From Bin5 sp965232575 (lineage in GTDB: Bacteria > Chloroflexota > Anaerolineae > Caldilineales > Caldilineaceae): a stretch of DNA of 64,000 bases. Position 1 is the stretch's first letter. Each line of letters opens with the position of its first letter. Positions 52,677 through 61,561 of this stretch are shown one piece after another. The notes beneath the pieces are model-generated. The model was not told the DNA's origin, ran no database searches, and saw nothing but the letters and a program-made list of their open reading frames with translations. The DNA is taken from positions 806,001 to 870,000 of the forward strand of contig CBDDPZ010000008.1 in NCBI GenBank assembly GCA_965232575.1. The letters run 5' to 3'. The position numbers were made by a program, and so were the translations under genes.

Positions 52677-53009
52677 TCAGGCCGAATGCACAAGCTCCAT
52701 CTGCGCCCACCATTCGCCCGCCTGTGCCTCCGGCGCCGGTTCCTGGAAGCCGCGCATCAAGTCGTCCCACTCTCGCAGCCGTGCAGCCCCGCCCCCAGGC
52801 GCAGAAAAGGCGCGGCCAAAGTCGAACCCGTCTTCCGTCTCGATGTACATGAACAGGCGCCGGTCTGTGAGGAATATCCTGGTCTTGAGGATGCCCAGGT
52901 TGCGGGCGTGTTCCAGCACCTCCGGCCAGACTTGCCGGTGGTACGCCTTGTACTGTGCGATGACTTCGGGATCATCCTTCAAAATAATGGTCAGACCATA
53001 GCATTTCAT
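52677..53009 (-). CDS. L-rhamnose mutarotase family protein
   Basis: The 110-residue product starts MKCYGLTIILKDDPEVIAQY and shows YHRQVWPEVLEHARNLGILK, FMYIETEDGFDF and EWWAQMELV, matching RhaM (DUF718). The family equilibrates the anomers of L-rhamnose or related 6-deoxy sugars. It follows the P450 gene by 41 bases on the same strand. It gives the best hint that this gene group handles a deoxysugar, although the family is broader than rhamnose. Confidence 0.85.
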   Translation of the reverse strand: MKCYGLTIILKDDPEVIAQYKAYHRQVWPEVLEHARNLGILKTRIFLTDRRLFMYIETEDGFDFGRAFSAPGGGAARLREWDDLMRGFQEPAPEAQAGEWWAQMELVHSA

Positions 53010-53050
53010 TGGCCTTCCTCCTCTGCCCGCCTCCGAGATCATCGCAAAAG

Positions 53051-54277
53051 CTACTGCAAAATGACCGGCAAGCTCTTCAGATTGTGAAAGGTGTTATTCT
53101 GCTGCCATTCGACACCCTCCTCGTCCAGTTTCAGATGTGGAAACCGGCGCAGCAGGGTGGTGAAGGCGATCTCGGCCTCGCGGCGGGCAAGCGGCGCGCC
53201 CGCGCAGAAGTGAATGCCCCAGCCGAAAGATGTATGCAGGTTCGGATCGCGGGTGATATCCAGCCGGTCGGGATCATCAAATTGGGCCGGGTCCCTGTTT
53301 GCCGCCCCCAACATCAGCGAAAGAGTCTGCCCCTTGGGAATCCGCTGGCCGCCGATCTCGACATCTTCTGCGGTTAAGCGCCAGGCGCGCAGGAACGAGG
53401 TGTCGAAGCGCAGAAACTCTTCCACCGCCGTTCCGATCAGGGCCGGATTCTCCCGCAGCTTGCGCAACTGTTCCGGATGGCGCAGCAGCGCCAGCAACCC
53501 GTTCCCGATCAGTCCGGTTGTCGTCTCATGACCGGCTGTCAGCAGCGTGATGCAGGTGGCGACCAGCTCGGTCTCACTCAGCATGTCGCCCCGTTCCTCC
53601 GCAGCCACCAGCGCGCTGATCAGGTCATCCTCCGACTGTTTCCGCCGCGCCTCGATCAGCCGTAGGAGCCACGCCTTGGTTTCAAGCAGCGCCGCCGTGC
53701 TCTTCATGATCGTCTCGATATGAGGGCGCCCTGTGCCATGAAAAGCAACGATGTCGTCCGACCATTCCTTGAACTGGTCACGATCCTCCGCCGGTACGCC
53801 TAGCGTTTCAGCGATCACGATCGCCGGCAACGGGTAGGCGAAACAGCCGATCACTTCCATGGCGCCGCCGCTTTCAGCCTGATCAAGCAGTCCGTCGACA
53901 ATCTCCTGCACCCGCGGCCGCATACCCTCTACGACGCGTGCGCTAAAAGCCGTGTTCACCAGCCCGCGCACCCGCGTATGCTCCGGCGGGTCGGTGTTCG
54001 GCATCCCGACCGTGAAGTTGTCGTAGAGCGGGCGAATCTGCGCGCGCACGCTTTCTGGCAACTGGTCTAGGAAGGAGGCGATGCGTCCCACGTTGGTAAA
54101 GCGGCGATAGTCGCGCAGTACCGCAACCACGTCGGCGTAGCGCGTCAACACCCAACATCCCCAGGCATCGCTCCAGTAGACCGGCTCCTCTTCGCGCAAC
54201 TGATGGTAGATGGGGTACGGATCGCTGAATATATCGGGCGAAATCAGAAGTTGATCAAGCGAGGAACTGCTGTTCAT
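53051..54277 (-). CDS. Cytochrome P450
   Basis: The 408-residue soluble bacterial P450 has the I-helix oxygen-activation motif in LLTAGHETTTGLIGNGLLAL. ExxR lies in AVEEFLRFD with the nearby R, and the heme-binding loop FGWGIHFCAGAPLARRE has its Cys near 358. No membrane anchor is present, so it needs separate ferredoxin and reductase, which are absent from the window. The second ATG (54277) is preferred because AAAGGAG is at a suitable distance. It lies between an importer and a rhamnose mutarotase, an unusual place for a P450. Confidence 0.92.
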   Translation of the reverse strand: MNSSSSLDQLLISPDIFSDPYPIYHQLREEEPVYWSDAWGCWVLTRYADVVAVLRDYRRFTNVGRIASFLDQLPESVRAQIRPLYDNFTVGMPNTDPPEHTRVRGLVNTAFSARVVEGMRPRVQEIVDGLLDQAESGGAMEVIGCFAYPLPAIVIAETLGVPAEDRDQFKEWSDDIVAFHGTGRPHIETIMKSTAALLETKAWLLRLIEARRKQSEDDLISALVAAEERGDMLSETELVATCITLLTAGHETTTGLIGNGLLALLRHPEQLRKLRENPALIGTAVEEFLRFDTSFLRAWRLTAEDVEIGGQRIPKGQTLSLMLGAANRDPAQFDDPDRLDITRDPNLHTSFGWGIHFCAGAPLARREAEIAFTTLLRRFPHLKLDEEGVEWQQNNTFHNLKSLPVILQ

Positions 54278-54323
54278 AGCCATAACTCCTTTCTTCCGTC
54301 CCGGCGGCTGGCCGCTGCACGGC

Positions 54324-55145
54324 TCAACGCCCTGGAATCGAGTCGATGAGCAGACGCGTATAAGAATGTTGCGGCCGCTCCAGGACGGCTTGGGTCTCTC
54401 CCGTCTCCACGATGTCGCCTTTCTGCATCACGTAGACGCGTGACGTCAGATAGCGCACCAGACCCAGGTCGTGCGAGATGAAAATGATCGCCAGCCCGCG
54501 TTCCGACTGCAGTCGGCGCAGCAGATTCAACAGCTGCGCCTGCGCCGATTGGTCGATAGACGAAGTCGGCTCGTCTGCGATCAGCGCCTTGGGGTTGGGG
54601 GCGAGCGCCCGCGCCACACTCACTCGCTGCCGCTGCCCGCCTGACAGTGATTTGGGGAACTGCCGGGCCTGATCGTCGCTGATGCCCATGGCGTTCAACA
54701 GCCGAAACGCCTGCCCCCTTGCCTCCGCGCCCGGCAGCGCTTGCCAGACCTGCACCGCTTCCGCCACCGCCTGCCAGACCCGCAGGCGCGGGTTGAGCGA
54801 TGAGTAGGGATCCTGGAAGATCATCTGGGTCTTCCAGCGTTCGCTTCTCGGCATACCTTGCTCGGCCGCCGCGCTGAAGACCTGTTGCCCCTCCAGCCGG
54901 ACTTCGCCTGCGCTTGGTTTTTGCAGACCGACCAGCGTCCGCGCCAGCGTCGTCTTGCCGCTTCCGCTCTCACCGACAATGCCGACTGCCTCGCCGCCGT
55001 GGACGGTGACGTTGGCCGCGCGCACGGCGTCGAACGCCTCGGCGCCGCGCCCGAACGTAACCGTGATATCCCTCCCTTCCAATAACGGACCGATGATAAC
55101 GGACCGTTGCAGTTTTTCTTCAGTTTCAGAAGTAAGGGCAGCCAT
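54324..55145 (-). CDS. ABC importer ATPase, DppF/OppF type (short)
   Basis: The 273-residue ATPase has Walker A GESGSGKT near residue 55, MIFQDPYSSLNPRLRV, signature LSGGQRQR and Walker B ALIADEPTSSID. It ends soon after the H-loop region (HSYTRLLIDSIPGR) and lacks the C-terminal cysteine-bearing extension found in the ATPases at 30798 and 37594. A shortened DppF is viable. It is the last of five importer genes on the minus strand. Confidence 0.9.
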   Translation of the reverse strand: MAALTSETEEKLQRSVIIGPLLEGRDITVTFGRGAEAFDAVRAANVTVHGGEAVGIVGESGSGKTTLARTLVGLQKPSAGEVRLEGQQVFSAAAEQGMPRSERWKTQMIFQDPYSSLNPRLRVWQAVAEAVQVWQALPGAEARGQAFRLLNAMGISDDQARQFPKSLSGGQRQRVSVARALAPNPKALIADEPTSSIDQSAQAQLLNLLRRLQSERGLAIIFISHDLGLVRYLTSRVYVMQKGDIVETGETQAVLERPQHSYTRLLIDSIPGR

Positions 55146-55155
55146 ATCCGATCAC

Positions 55156-56145
55156 TTATCGTTCCAACTCTGGCATACGTTCAGGGTGAATGCAGGCGGA
55201 AAGCTGTTGCGCAACCGGCATGAGCGCCGGCTGCGGATCGCGCCGGCAGTCATCGTCGGCCAGCGCGCAGCGCGGCCAGAAGCGGCATCCCGCCGGCCAC
55301 GAGCCAACCGACGCGGCGTCACCGGGAATCGCCTCCAGGTCCTGCCCCGGCACGGCCCGGTCCACGCGGGAGACGCGCAAGGCCCTTGTGTAGGGATGGC
55401 GGGGCGCCTTCGAAAGCGCTGCCACCGGGCCGGCTTCGACCGACGCGCCGGCGTACATGACCATCACGTTGTCGCAAACCTCTTCAATCACCGCCAGATC
55501 ATGGGAGACCAGGATCAGCGCCATGTTCAACTCCTGGCGCAGCTGTGTAATCAGGCTCAGAATCTCGCGCTGAATTGTTACGTCGAGGGCGGTGGTGGGC
55601 TCGTCCGCAATGAGGAGTTTGGGCGCCTGGGCGATGGCCGCGGCGATCATGACCCGCTGGCGCATACCGCCGGAAAGCTGGTGCGACCGGGCTTTGAGCG
55701 CCTGCTCCGCTCTGGGGATCTGCACCTGTTCGAGCAGCGCAACCGCCTTCTGCCTGGCCTGCTGACGGTTGAACGACCCCGCCGCCGTGATCGACTCGAC
55801 CAACTGGGTCTCGACTGTCAGCACAGGATTGAGGCCGGCCAGCGAACTCTGCGGGATGTAGCCGATCTCGCGGCCGCGAATGCTGCGCCAGACGCGCTCG
55901 GGAGCGCCGGCCAGCGCCTGCCCGTTAAAGCGAATCGTGCCCGAAACGATCCCGGCGCCGTGACGCCGGAGCGTGCCGATCAGCGCCCGGCACAACATCG
56001 TCTTGCCGGAGCCGGACTCGCCGACGATGCCGACCGCCTGCCGCCGGTCCAGACTGAGATTGGCAGCGTCGATCACGGGCAGCTTTCTGCCGCCGCCCTT
56101 GCGAAAACTGATGCAGAGGTCCTTGACTTCCAGCAGTGGCTCTAT
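55156..56145 (-). CDS. ABC importer ATPase, DppD/OppD type, with apparent ATA start
   Basis: The conserved frame extends from the stop codon TAG at 56158-56160 to 55156. With AAGGAG followed after six bases by ATA at 56143-56145, the natural N-terminus would read as start-EPLLEVKDLCISFRKGG, a standard DppD beginning. No ATG, GTG or TTG is available there; the next, GTG at 56074-56076, would cut off the first strands. Walker A GESGSGKT, QLSGGMRQR, LLIADEPTTALD and the CRFWPRCALADDDC cluster are present. ATA initiation is rare, so a mutation of ATG, or a CTG start, is possible. Confidence 0.85.
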   Translation of the reverse strand: MEPLLEVKDLCISFRKGGGRKLPVIDAANLSLDRRQAVGIVGESGSGKTMLCRALIGTLRRHGAGIVSGTIRFNGQALAGAPERVWRSIRGREIGYIPQSSLAGLNPVLTVETQLVESITAAGSFNRQQARQKAVALLEQVQIPRAEQALKARSHQLSGGMRQRVMIAAAIAQAPKLLIADEPTTALDVTIQREILSLITQLRQELNMALILVSHDLAVIEEVCDNVMVMYAGASVEAGPVAALSKAPRHPYTRALRVSRVDRAVPGQDLEAIPGDAASVGSWPAGCRFWPRCALADDDCRRDPQPALMPVAQQLSACIHPERMPELER

Positions 56146-56164
56146 CTCACTCTCCTTCTAAAGC

Positions 56165-56210
56165 AAGGTGTTCTCCGCGTCCTCCGCGGACAAAAAGGTG
56201 TTCTTCGCGT
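56165..56210. repeat. Direct repeat AAGGTGTTCTYCGCGT
   Basis: Copies at 56165-56180 and 56195-56210 lie 30 bases apart with one mismatch, joined by CCTCCGCGGACAAA. They are in the gap between the permease and ATPase genes of the importer and form part of a GC-rich palindromic arrangement. Confidence 0.55.
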
Positions 56211-56272
56211 GCCGTCGCGGATCGATTCCATTGAATTCCGAACGGCCTTCCCGAAACGTCAACGAACCCGCC

Positions 56273-57148
56273 TCACTCATCCTCCCCCTTGCTGATCCGC
56301 TCCAATCCCCGCGCCAGCAGGGCCACGCCGATGGCCGTCAGCGAAAGGAAAAAGCCGGGAAACAGGATCAGCCACGGCTCGGTCCGCAGGTAGAGTCGCC
56401 CCTCGGCCAGCATCGCGCCCCACTCCGGCGTGGGCGGACGTACGCCCAGCCCGAGAAAGGAGAGGCCGCCGATGATGACGATGATGAAGATGAAGTCGCT
56501 GAGGGCATAGGCGAGCGCCTCGGAAAAGACATTGGGCATGATGTGGCGGATGAGGATACGCAGCTGCGAATAGCCCAGCACCTGCGCGGCCTGTACGAAC
56601 TCGGCGTCGCGCAGTGACAATGATTTGGCGCGCGCGATGCGGGCATACTGGGCCCAGCGCGATATCCAGATGGCGATCAGCAGGCCGCGGACGTCCGCCC
56701 CCACCATGGCCACGATTCCCAGCACCAGGATGATCTCCGGGAATGCCGTCAACGCGTTGACAAGACCGTCCCAGACGGTCTCGGCGACGCGGTTGCGCGT
56801 TGTGCCAGCCAGCGTGCCGATGAAGGTGCCGATTGCGATGGGAACGCTGACGCCCAGGATCGCCAGGGCAATGTCAAGCCGCGCGGCCGCAAACACGCGT
56901 ACAAGCAGATCGCGCCCCAGATGATCGGTGCCGAAAGGAAACGCCGCGCTGGGCGCCTGTAGGGGGAGATCGACGAAACCGTAAGGGTCATTGGAGCTCA
57001 ACAGGGGGACGGAGACGCTGAGCGCGAGGATCAGCGCCAGGATGACCGCGCCCCAACGGCTTTCAGCGTTTAGCTGACGCCAGTGGCGGCGCAATCCAAA
57101 CCGGCGCAGATGACCGATGGACGGGACGCCCGTGCTCGCAGGTGTCAT
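56273..57148 (-). CDS. ABC importer permease, DppC/OppC type
   Basis: The 291-residue permease has FPFGTDHLGRDLLVRVFAAA near residue 69, WDGLVNALTAFPEIILVLGI, and the EAA loop AAQVLGYSQLRILIRHIMPN. Its ATG overlaps the upstream permease stop as ATGA (57145-57148). Length is standard and about six helices are visible. Confidence 0.9.
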   Translation of the reverse strand: MTPASTGVPSIGHLRRFGLRRHWRQLNAESRWGAVILALILALSVSVPLLSSNDPYGFVDLPLQAPSAAFPFGTDHLGRDLLVRVFAAARLDIALAILGVSVPIAIGTFIGTLAGTTRNRVAETVWDGLVNALTAFPEIILVLGIVAMVGADVRGLLIAIWISRWAQYARIARAKSLSLRDAEFVQAAQVLGYSQLRILIRHIMPNVFSEALAYALSDFIFIIVIIGGLSFLGLGVRPPTPEWGAMLAEGRLYLRTEPWLILFPGFFLSLTAIGVALLARGLERISKGEDE

Positions 57149-58125
57149 CGTAACTTCGCTCGCGGATCAAGCCAGCCGTTGACCAGATCGGCCATGAAGG
57201 TCAGCCCGACCACGAGCAGACCGCTCAGGAAGACGATCCCTTGCACCAGTGGGTAATCGCGATTGCGCACAGCGTCGACAAGTGTCATGCCGATCCCTGG
57301 CAGATTGAATATGATTTCAATGATAACGGCGTAGCTGACGACGGTCGCGGCAAAGTAGCCCAGCGCGGCGACGGTGGGCGCAAGCGACGGCCGCAGCAGA
57401 TAGCGCCAGTAGAAACGCCATCCCTGCGTGCCGCGGATGATGGCGGCCTCTACGAACTCCTCAGAGCCGGTCTCGACAATTGAGGATTGGAGAATGCGGG
57501 CCAGGACCGGCACCAGGACAAAGTTGATCGTGAGCGCCGGCAGCCAAAGATAATAGAGGTTGGCCGGAAATCCGGCATGATAGCCGGCGATGGGCGCCAA
57601 GTTGACCTGAACGGCGAACAGGAGGATCAGAAGCAGTCCGGAGAAAAAGACCGGCGTCGAGATAAGAACCGAGGCGCCGATCTGAAAGGCGTGCCCGAAC
57701 CATGTGCGGCGGTAGAGCGCGGCCGCGACGCCCAATGGCAGCGCCAGCACGACTGTCATGAAGATGGTCGTAGCCGTCAGCCACAAAGAGACCGGCAGCC
57801 GCTTTTGCACGATCGACAGGACCGGCTCGCGCGAACGGATCGAGACACCGAAGTCGCCGCGCGCCAGATTGGAGACGTAGCGCCCGAACTGACTCGGAAT
57901 CGAACCGTCGATCCCCAGCAGCTTGCGGTAGGCGATCAGGTCCTCCTCGGTGGCCACGTCCCCCAGCAGGATCATGGCCGGATCGCCGGGGATCAGACGG
58001 ATCAGCAGAAAGGCGAAGACCATGAGCAGAAAGGCGACGAAGAACGCCTGCGCCAGCCGCCGCAGTACGGGATGCCTCAGCAAACGCAGCGTCCTTGCCG
58101 CCAAACCACCAAGGGATGCAGCCAT
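57145..58125 (-). CDS. ABC importer permease, DppB/OppB type
   Basis: Taken from ATG 58125 (MAASLGGLAARTLRLLRHPV) the product has 326 residues. A GTG at 58203 would add 26 residues that look like spacer rather than conserved sequence. Helix 1 is FFVAFLLMVFAFLLIRLIPG, followed by PGDPAMILLGD. The EAA loop is AAIIRGTQGWRFYWRYLLRP, and the DppB C-terminal FNLPGIGMTLVDAVRNRDYP is present. It follows the binding-protein gene in the same direction and couples by ATGA to its partner permease. Confidence 0.88.
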   Translation of the reverse strand: MAASLGGLAARTLRLLRHPVLRRLAQAFFVAFLLMVFAFLLIRLIPGDPAMILLGDVATEEDLIAYRKLLGIDGSIPSQFGRYVSNLARGDFGVSIRSREPVLSIVQKRLPVSLWLTATTIFMTVVLALPLGVAAALYRRTWFGHAFQIGASVLISTPVFFSGLLLILLFAVQVNLAPIAGYHAGFPANLYYLWLPALTINFVLVPVLARILQSSIVETGSEEFVEAAIIRGTQGWRFYWRYLLRPSLAPTVAALGYFAATVVSYAVIIEIIFNLPGIGMTLVDAVRNRDYPLVQGIVFLSGLLVVGLTFMADLVNGWLDPRAKLR

Positions 58126-58345
58126 TTCAGGAGTGAGAAAGGCGAGGAGGGCTGATCGGCGACAACCCGGAGCGGGTCCGGCCTGTCTGGCCGCTTTGCT
58201 CACACCTCACGTTTGGCTGCTTGGGCCAGGACGCCCTCCGGGTCCCGCGCCTATTGATCCTCGCAGTTCTCCTCCTCACGCCTTACTCCTGGCTTGCAGC
58301 CGCGCGGCTCGCGGCCTGTACCGACCGCGAGCCGCGGACGACCGA

Positions 58346-59917
58346 TTATTCTTCCACGTCCGCCAGAGGCACAACGATGAAGTGCGAGGCGCCGGTCACG
58401 GTCCTGACCGCTTTCTGACCGACGCGGCTGCCGCCCATCACCGAACGTTCACAGCAGGGGATGATCGACTGCACTTCGTAGCCCCGGTACTGGATTTGGC
58501 GGATGAGGTCCTCGCGGGCGGCCTGGTCGACCGTCTGGCCCAGTTCATCAAACAGGCGCTTCATCTCCGCATCGTCGATGCGTGACCGTTGCGCCCAGAA
58601 GCCGTCGAGGAACTGGTTGCGCAGGTAGCTCTCGGGCGGCCCGCCGTTGTTGCCGGTGACGGCCCAGCCGGCGTGATAGTCCGGCGAGTTGGCCATGATG
58701 TCCAACGCGACGCCAACCTCCTGGCCGTCCGGGGTCACCTCCATGTTGAGCGCTTTGAGCTGCTCGGCAAACACCAGGATCCCTTCGACATAGCCCGGCC
58801 GCGGTCCATAGGTCGTCACCTGGAAGGAGCAGCCGCCGTCCGCCCACGGCGTGTTCGCCATCAACGCCTTGGCCGCTTCCAGGTCCTGCTCGCCCCCGTT
58901 CGGCAGAATGCCGACATCCAGGGGCTGGCCGGTGTAGAAATACCCCTTGACCGGCGGTGAGATGCCCAACAGCGCCCGTTCGTTGATCTCGGAGCGGTCG
59001 ATGGCCAGCGAAATGGCCTCGCGCACGTCGCGGTTGGACAGACAGTGATCTTCGGAGATCTGCTGGTTGATGCTCAGGTGAAAAACACCGCCCAGCGCCA
59101 CGACGAAGGTCTCGACCTCTGGCGGGAAGGTGGCGCGCGCCTGTGGCGGCAGTTCGTAAACGTAGTCCAGCTCGCCGGTGGCCAGCAGCAATGAGCGCGA
59201 GGTCGGGTCGGGTACCCAGTGCAGTTCAAGCTCCTGCACCGCCATCGGGCCCAGCTGGTAGTGGGGGTTTTCCTTCAGCGTCACTACTGGATCGCCAGGC
59301 TCGCCGGCGGCGACGTAGTAGGGACCGGCGCTGACCGGGTTGCGGAAATAGCCGTCCGGGTCAGCCTCTACCTGGGCCTGGGGGTGGACCGAGAAGCCGG
59401 TGCGCCCAAACCAGAAGGGTAGCGAGGGTTCGGCTATGCTCAACGTCCACACCACCGTTCTGTCATCCGTCGCTTCCACGCTGACGACATTGGCGATCGG
59501 CCCTTGATCAGTCGGCGGCGCGTCCTTGATCCGCTCCCACGTGAAGACAATATCCCCAACCGTAACCGGCGTGCCGTCCGAGTACTTCAAATTCTCGCGC
59601 AGAGTGAAGGTATAGACCAGGCCGTCGTCCGAAACATCCATGGACTCGGCCAGGTCCGGCTGCGGCACACCGTACTGATCGAAACGCAGCAGCTGCCCGC
59701 TGATCAGCTTGATGGTCGATCCCTCCGATGTCTCGCCGGGCAGCGCCGGGTCGAAGTGTGTCAGCGCGCCCGGCAGACCGAAGCGCACCTTCGCCAGCGG
59801 CAGCATGCTTGCCGGCTCCGCCGTCATGGGGGCTTCGACAACCGGCTGGCACGCGGCCAGAAGGATTGCGAAAAGGGCTATTGCCAGGACGAACAGTTTG
59901 GGCTTTTTGGCGTACAT
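58346..59917 (-). CDS. ABC transporter substrate-binding lipoprotein, family 5
   Basis: The 523-residue protein has a lipoprotein signal (LFVLAIALFAILLAAC, lipobox cysteine near 23) and the SBP_bac_5 fold: FTLRENLKYSDGTPVTVGDI, VREAISLAIDRSEINERALL. Its length is that of a dipeptide/oligopeptide binder, shorter than the other two in the window. Two cysteines near the C-terminus (IPCCERSVMGG) are unusual. AAGGAG precedes the ATG. It is first in the third family-5 importer. Confidence 0.88.
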   Translation of the reverse strand: MYAKKPKLFVLAIALFAILLAACQPVVEAPMTAEPASMLPLAKVRFGLPGALTHFDPALPGETSEGSTIKLISGQLLRFDQYGVPQPDLAESMDVSDDGLVYTFTLRENLKYSDGTPVTVGDIVFTWERIKDAPPTDQGPIANVVSVEATDDRTVVWTLSIAEPSLPFWFGRTGFSVHPQAQVEADPDGYFRNPVSAGPYYVAAGEPGDPVVTLKENPHYQLGPMAVQELELHWVPDPTSRSLLLATGELDYVYELPPQARATFPPEVETFVVALGGVFHLSINQQISEDHCLSNRDVREAISLAIDRSEINERALLGISPPVKGYFYTGQPLDVGILPNGGEQDLEAAKALMANTPWADGGCSFQVTTYGPRPGYVEGILVFAEQLKALNMEVTPDGQEVGVALDIMANSPDYHAGWAVTGNNGGPPESYLRNQFLDGFWAQRSRIDDAEMKRLFDELGQTVDQAAREDLIRQIQYRGYEVQSIIPCCERSVMGGSRVGQKAVRTVTGASHFIVVPLADVEE

Positions 59918-59967
59918 TTGTTCGACTCCTTTTTGATTGACCGTCTGTAATAGGGTTGGCCGATGAG

Positions 59968-61002
59968 CTACCGCTCCGCAACCTGCACGGGACGGTTTGT
60001 CTGTAAGGATTCCACCGCGGCCTCGACCAGGAGTTGTGAACGGTAGCCGTCTTCCACGCTGATCATGGGCCGCCTGCCCTCTTCCAGCGACTCGACGAAG
60101 TGGTTCATCTCGGCCGGATAGGCTGCCGCATATTTGTGGAGGTAGAACTGCGAACCGTCGGGAGGGCCGGAGTGCAGCCTGTCGTGCAGCGCGCCCGCGG
60201 CCGTGTAGCGCACCAGGCTTGTTTCCGGCCGGTTCTCTGCGCGCAACATCCCCTTGGCGCCATGCACTTCGAGCCGCTGGTCATAGCCGTAGGTTGTGCG
60301 CCAGATGTTGTTGATGTGGCAAAGGGCGCCGCGGCCGGTCTTGAGCGTCGTCATTGCGGCGTCGACCTCGCCCAATCTGCCAAGTTCCGGCTCCACCAGG
60401 CTCGAGGCCGCTACGTAGACCTCCACAGGTTCATCGTCCAGTAAAGCGCGCGCCAAATCGAAGTCATGCACGGTTGATTCGCGCAGCAGGGTGTAGGGCG
60501 CCGTGCGATGTGTCTGCCGGCTGAGATCGAGCAGGGTAACTTTCGGATCGCGGTTGGTCAGCAGCACCAGTTCGACATCACCGATTTCACCGGCCTGCAC
60601 AGCCTGGATCAAGGCCAGGTGGCTTGGCTCGAAACGTTTCATGAAGCCCATGAAACTCGGCACGCCCGCCTTTCTGACCTCCTCGACCGCAGCGCTGGCG
60701 GTGGAGATGTCTTCCGCCAGCGGTTTTTCGCAGAAGATCGCCTTGCCTGCGCGCGCGGCCGCGACCACCAACGTCGCATGGGAGCTTGCCGGTGTGGTGA
60801 TGACCGCGGCGTCCACCGCCGGGTCTGCCAGCGCGGTTTTATGGTCGGTTACGGCTATGGCGCCGTGGCGTCCGGCCAGGTCGGCCGCGGCGTCCGGCAG
60901 AAGATCGCAGACGCTGTATACCTCCGCCTTGGGATGTTCCGCCAGTGTGCGCGCGTGGCGCTTTCCCATCTGGCCGGCGCCGAAGATGCAGAATCGGACC
61001 AT
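59968..61002 (-). CDS. Gfo/Idh/MocA family oxidoreductase
   Basis: From ATG 61002 the 344-residue protein shows MVRFCIFGAGQMGKRHARTL with the GxGxxG-type motif, IFCEKPLAED near 98 with the catalytic lysine, MGFMKRFEPSHLALIQAV, and STVHDFDLARALLDDEPVE with the His-Asp region. It is the third Gfo/Idh in the window. It precedes the third importer on the minus strand and follows a cupin gene, repeating the dehydrogenase-importer pairing. Confidence 0.9.
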   Translation of the reverse strand: MVRFCIFGAGQMGKRHARTLAEHPKAEVYSVCDLLPDAAADLAGRHGAIAVTDHKTALADPAVDAAVITTPASSHATLVVAAARAGKAIFCEKPLAEDISTASAAVEEVRKAGVPSFMGFMKRFEPSHLALIQAVQAGEIGDVELVLLTNRDPKVTLLDLSRQTHRTAPYTLLRESTVHDFDLARALLDDEPVEVYVAASSLVEPELGRLGEVDAAMTTLKTGRGALCHINNIWRTTYGYDQRLEVHGAKGMLRAENRPETSLVRYTAAGALHDRLHSGPPDGSQFYLHKYAAAYPAEMNHFVESLEEGRRPMISVEDGYRSQLLVEAAVESLQTNRPVQVAER

Positions 61003-61072
61003 CTTCCAAACCCGGTAGTTGTTTTCCGGCGGCCGCAGGCCGGCGCAAGACCGGCTCGCTATCGACCGTCGT

Positions 61073-61492
61073 TTACCAATTCTGGTCCACTGGGATCTCC
61101 GGCCACGTGCTGAGTTCGTCCCGGATCTCCGGCAACGTGCTCCAGGCGGCGCCAATCGCCCAGAAGAGGCTGAGCACCTCGTCACCGTCGTTGGAGACGG
61201 AGTGTTCGTGGCCCTTGGGCACGAAGACGACGTCACCGGCCTCCATCCGGTGTTCCACCCCCTCCAGGTGCAGGACCCCGCGCCCTGAAATAATGTAGTA
61301 GACCTCATCCTGCGCCGGGTGCACGTCGGAGTGGCCGTGCGTGCCCGGGCGCACCCAGAACAGGCCGGCCGTGTACTGGTCCGAGCCGCATGTGTCTTCG
61401 GTGATCATGACGCTGTCCTGCATCGTGCCGTCAGGGGACTGGATCAGTGGAACATCGGTTACCTTAAACACGTACCTCATTCCGTCTGCCAT
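61073..61492 (-). CDS. Single-domain cupin protein
   Basis: From ATG 61492 (MADGMRYVFKVTDVPLIQSP) the 139-residue product has both cupin motifs: motif 1 with GTHGHSDVHPAQDEVYYIIS (several histidines and the Glu) and motif 2 with MEAGDVVFVPKGHEHSVSN (His ligand). It probably binds a metal and may be a small isomerase, dioxygenase or sugar-binding regulator. It lies 70 bases ahead of a Gfo/Idh gene and after an SDR gene on the same strand. Confidence 0.87.
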   Translation of the reverse strand: MADGMRYVFKVTDVPLIQSPDGTMQDSVMITEDTCGSDQYTAGLFWVRPGTHGHSDVHPAQDEVYYIISGRGVLHLEGVEHRMEAGDVVFVPKGHEHSVSNDGDEVLSLFWAIGAAWSTLPEIRDELSTWPEIPVDQNW

Positions 61493-61561
61493 GATAAGTT
61501 CTCTCCTCTCATGGATCTGGTGTAGGGTCATCCCGAACCGTGACCCATTTACTCGGCAGGC

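Noticed and set aside
54955..56295. 446-codon plus-strand frame opposite the DppD-type ATPase
   Set aside because: Antisense of a gene with all ABC ATPase motifs.
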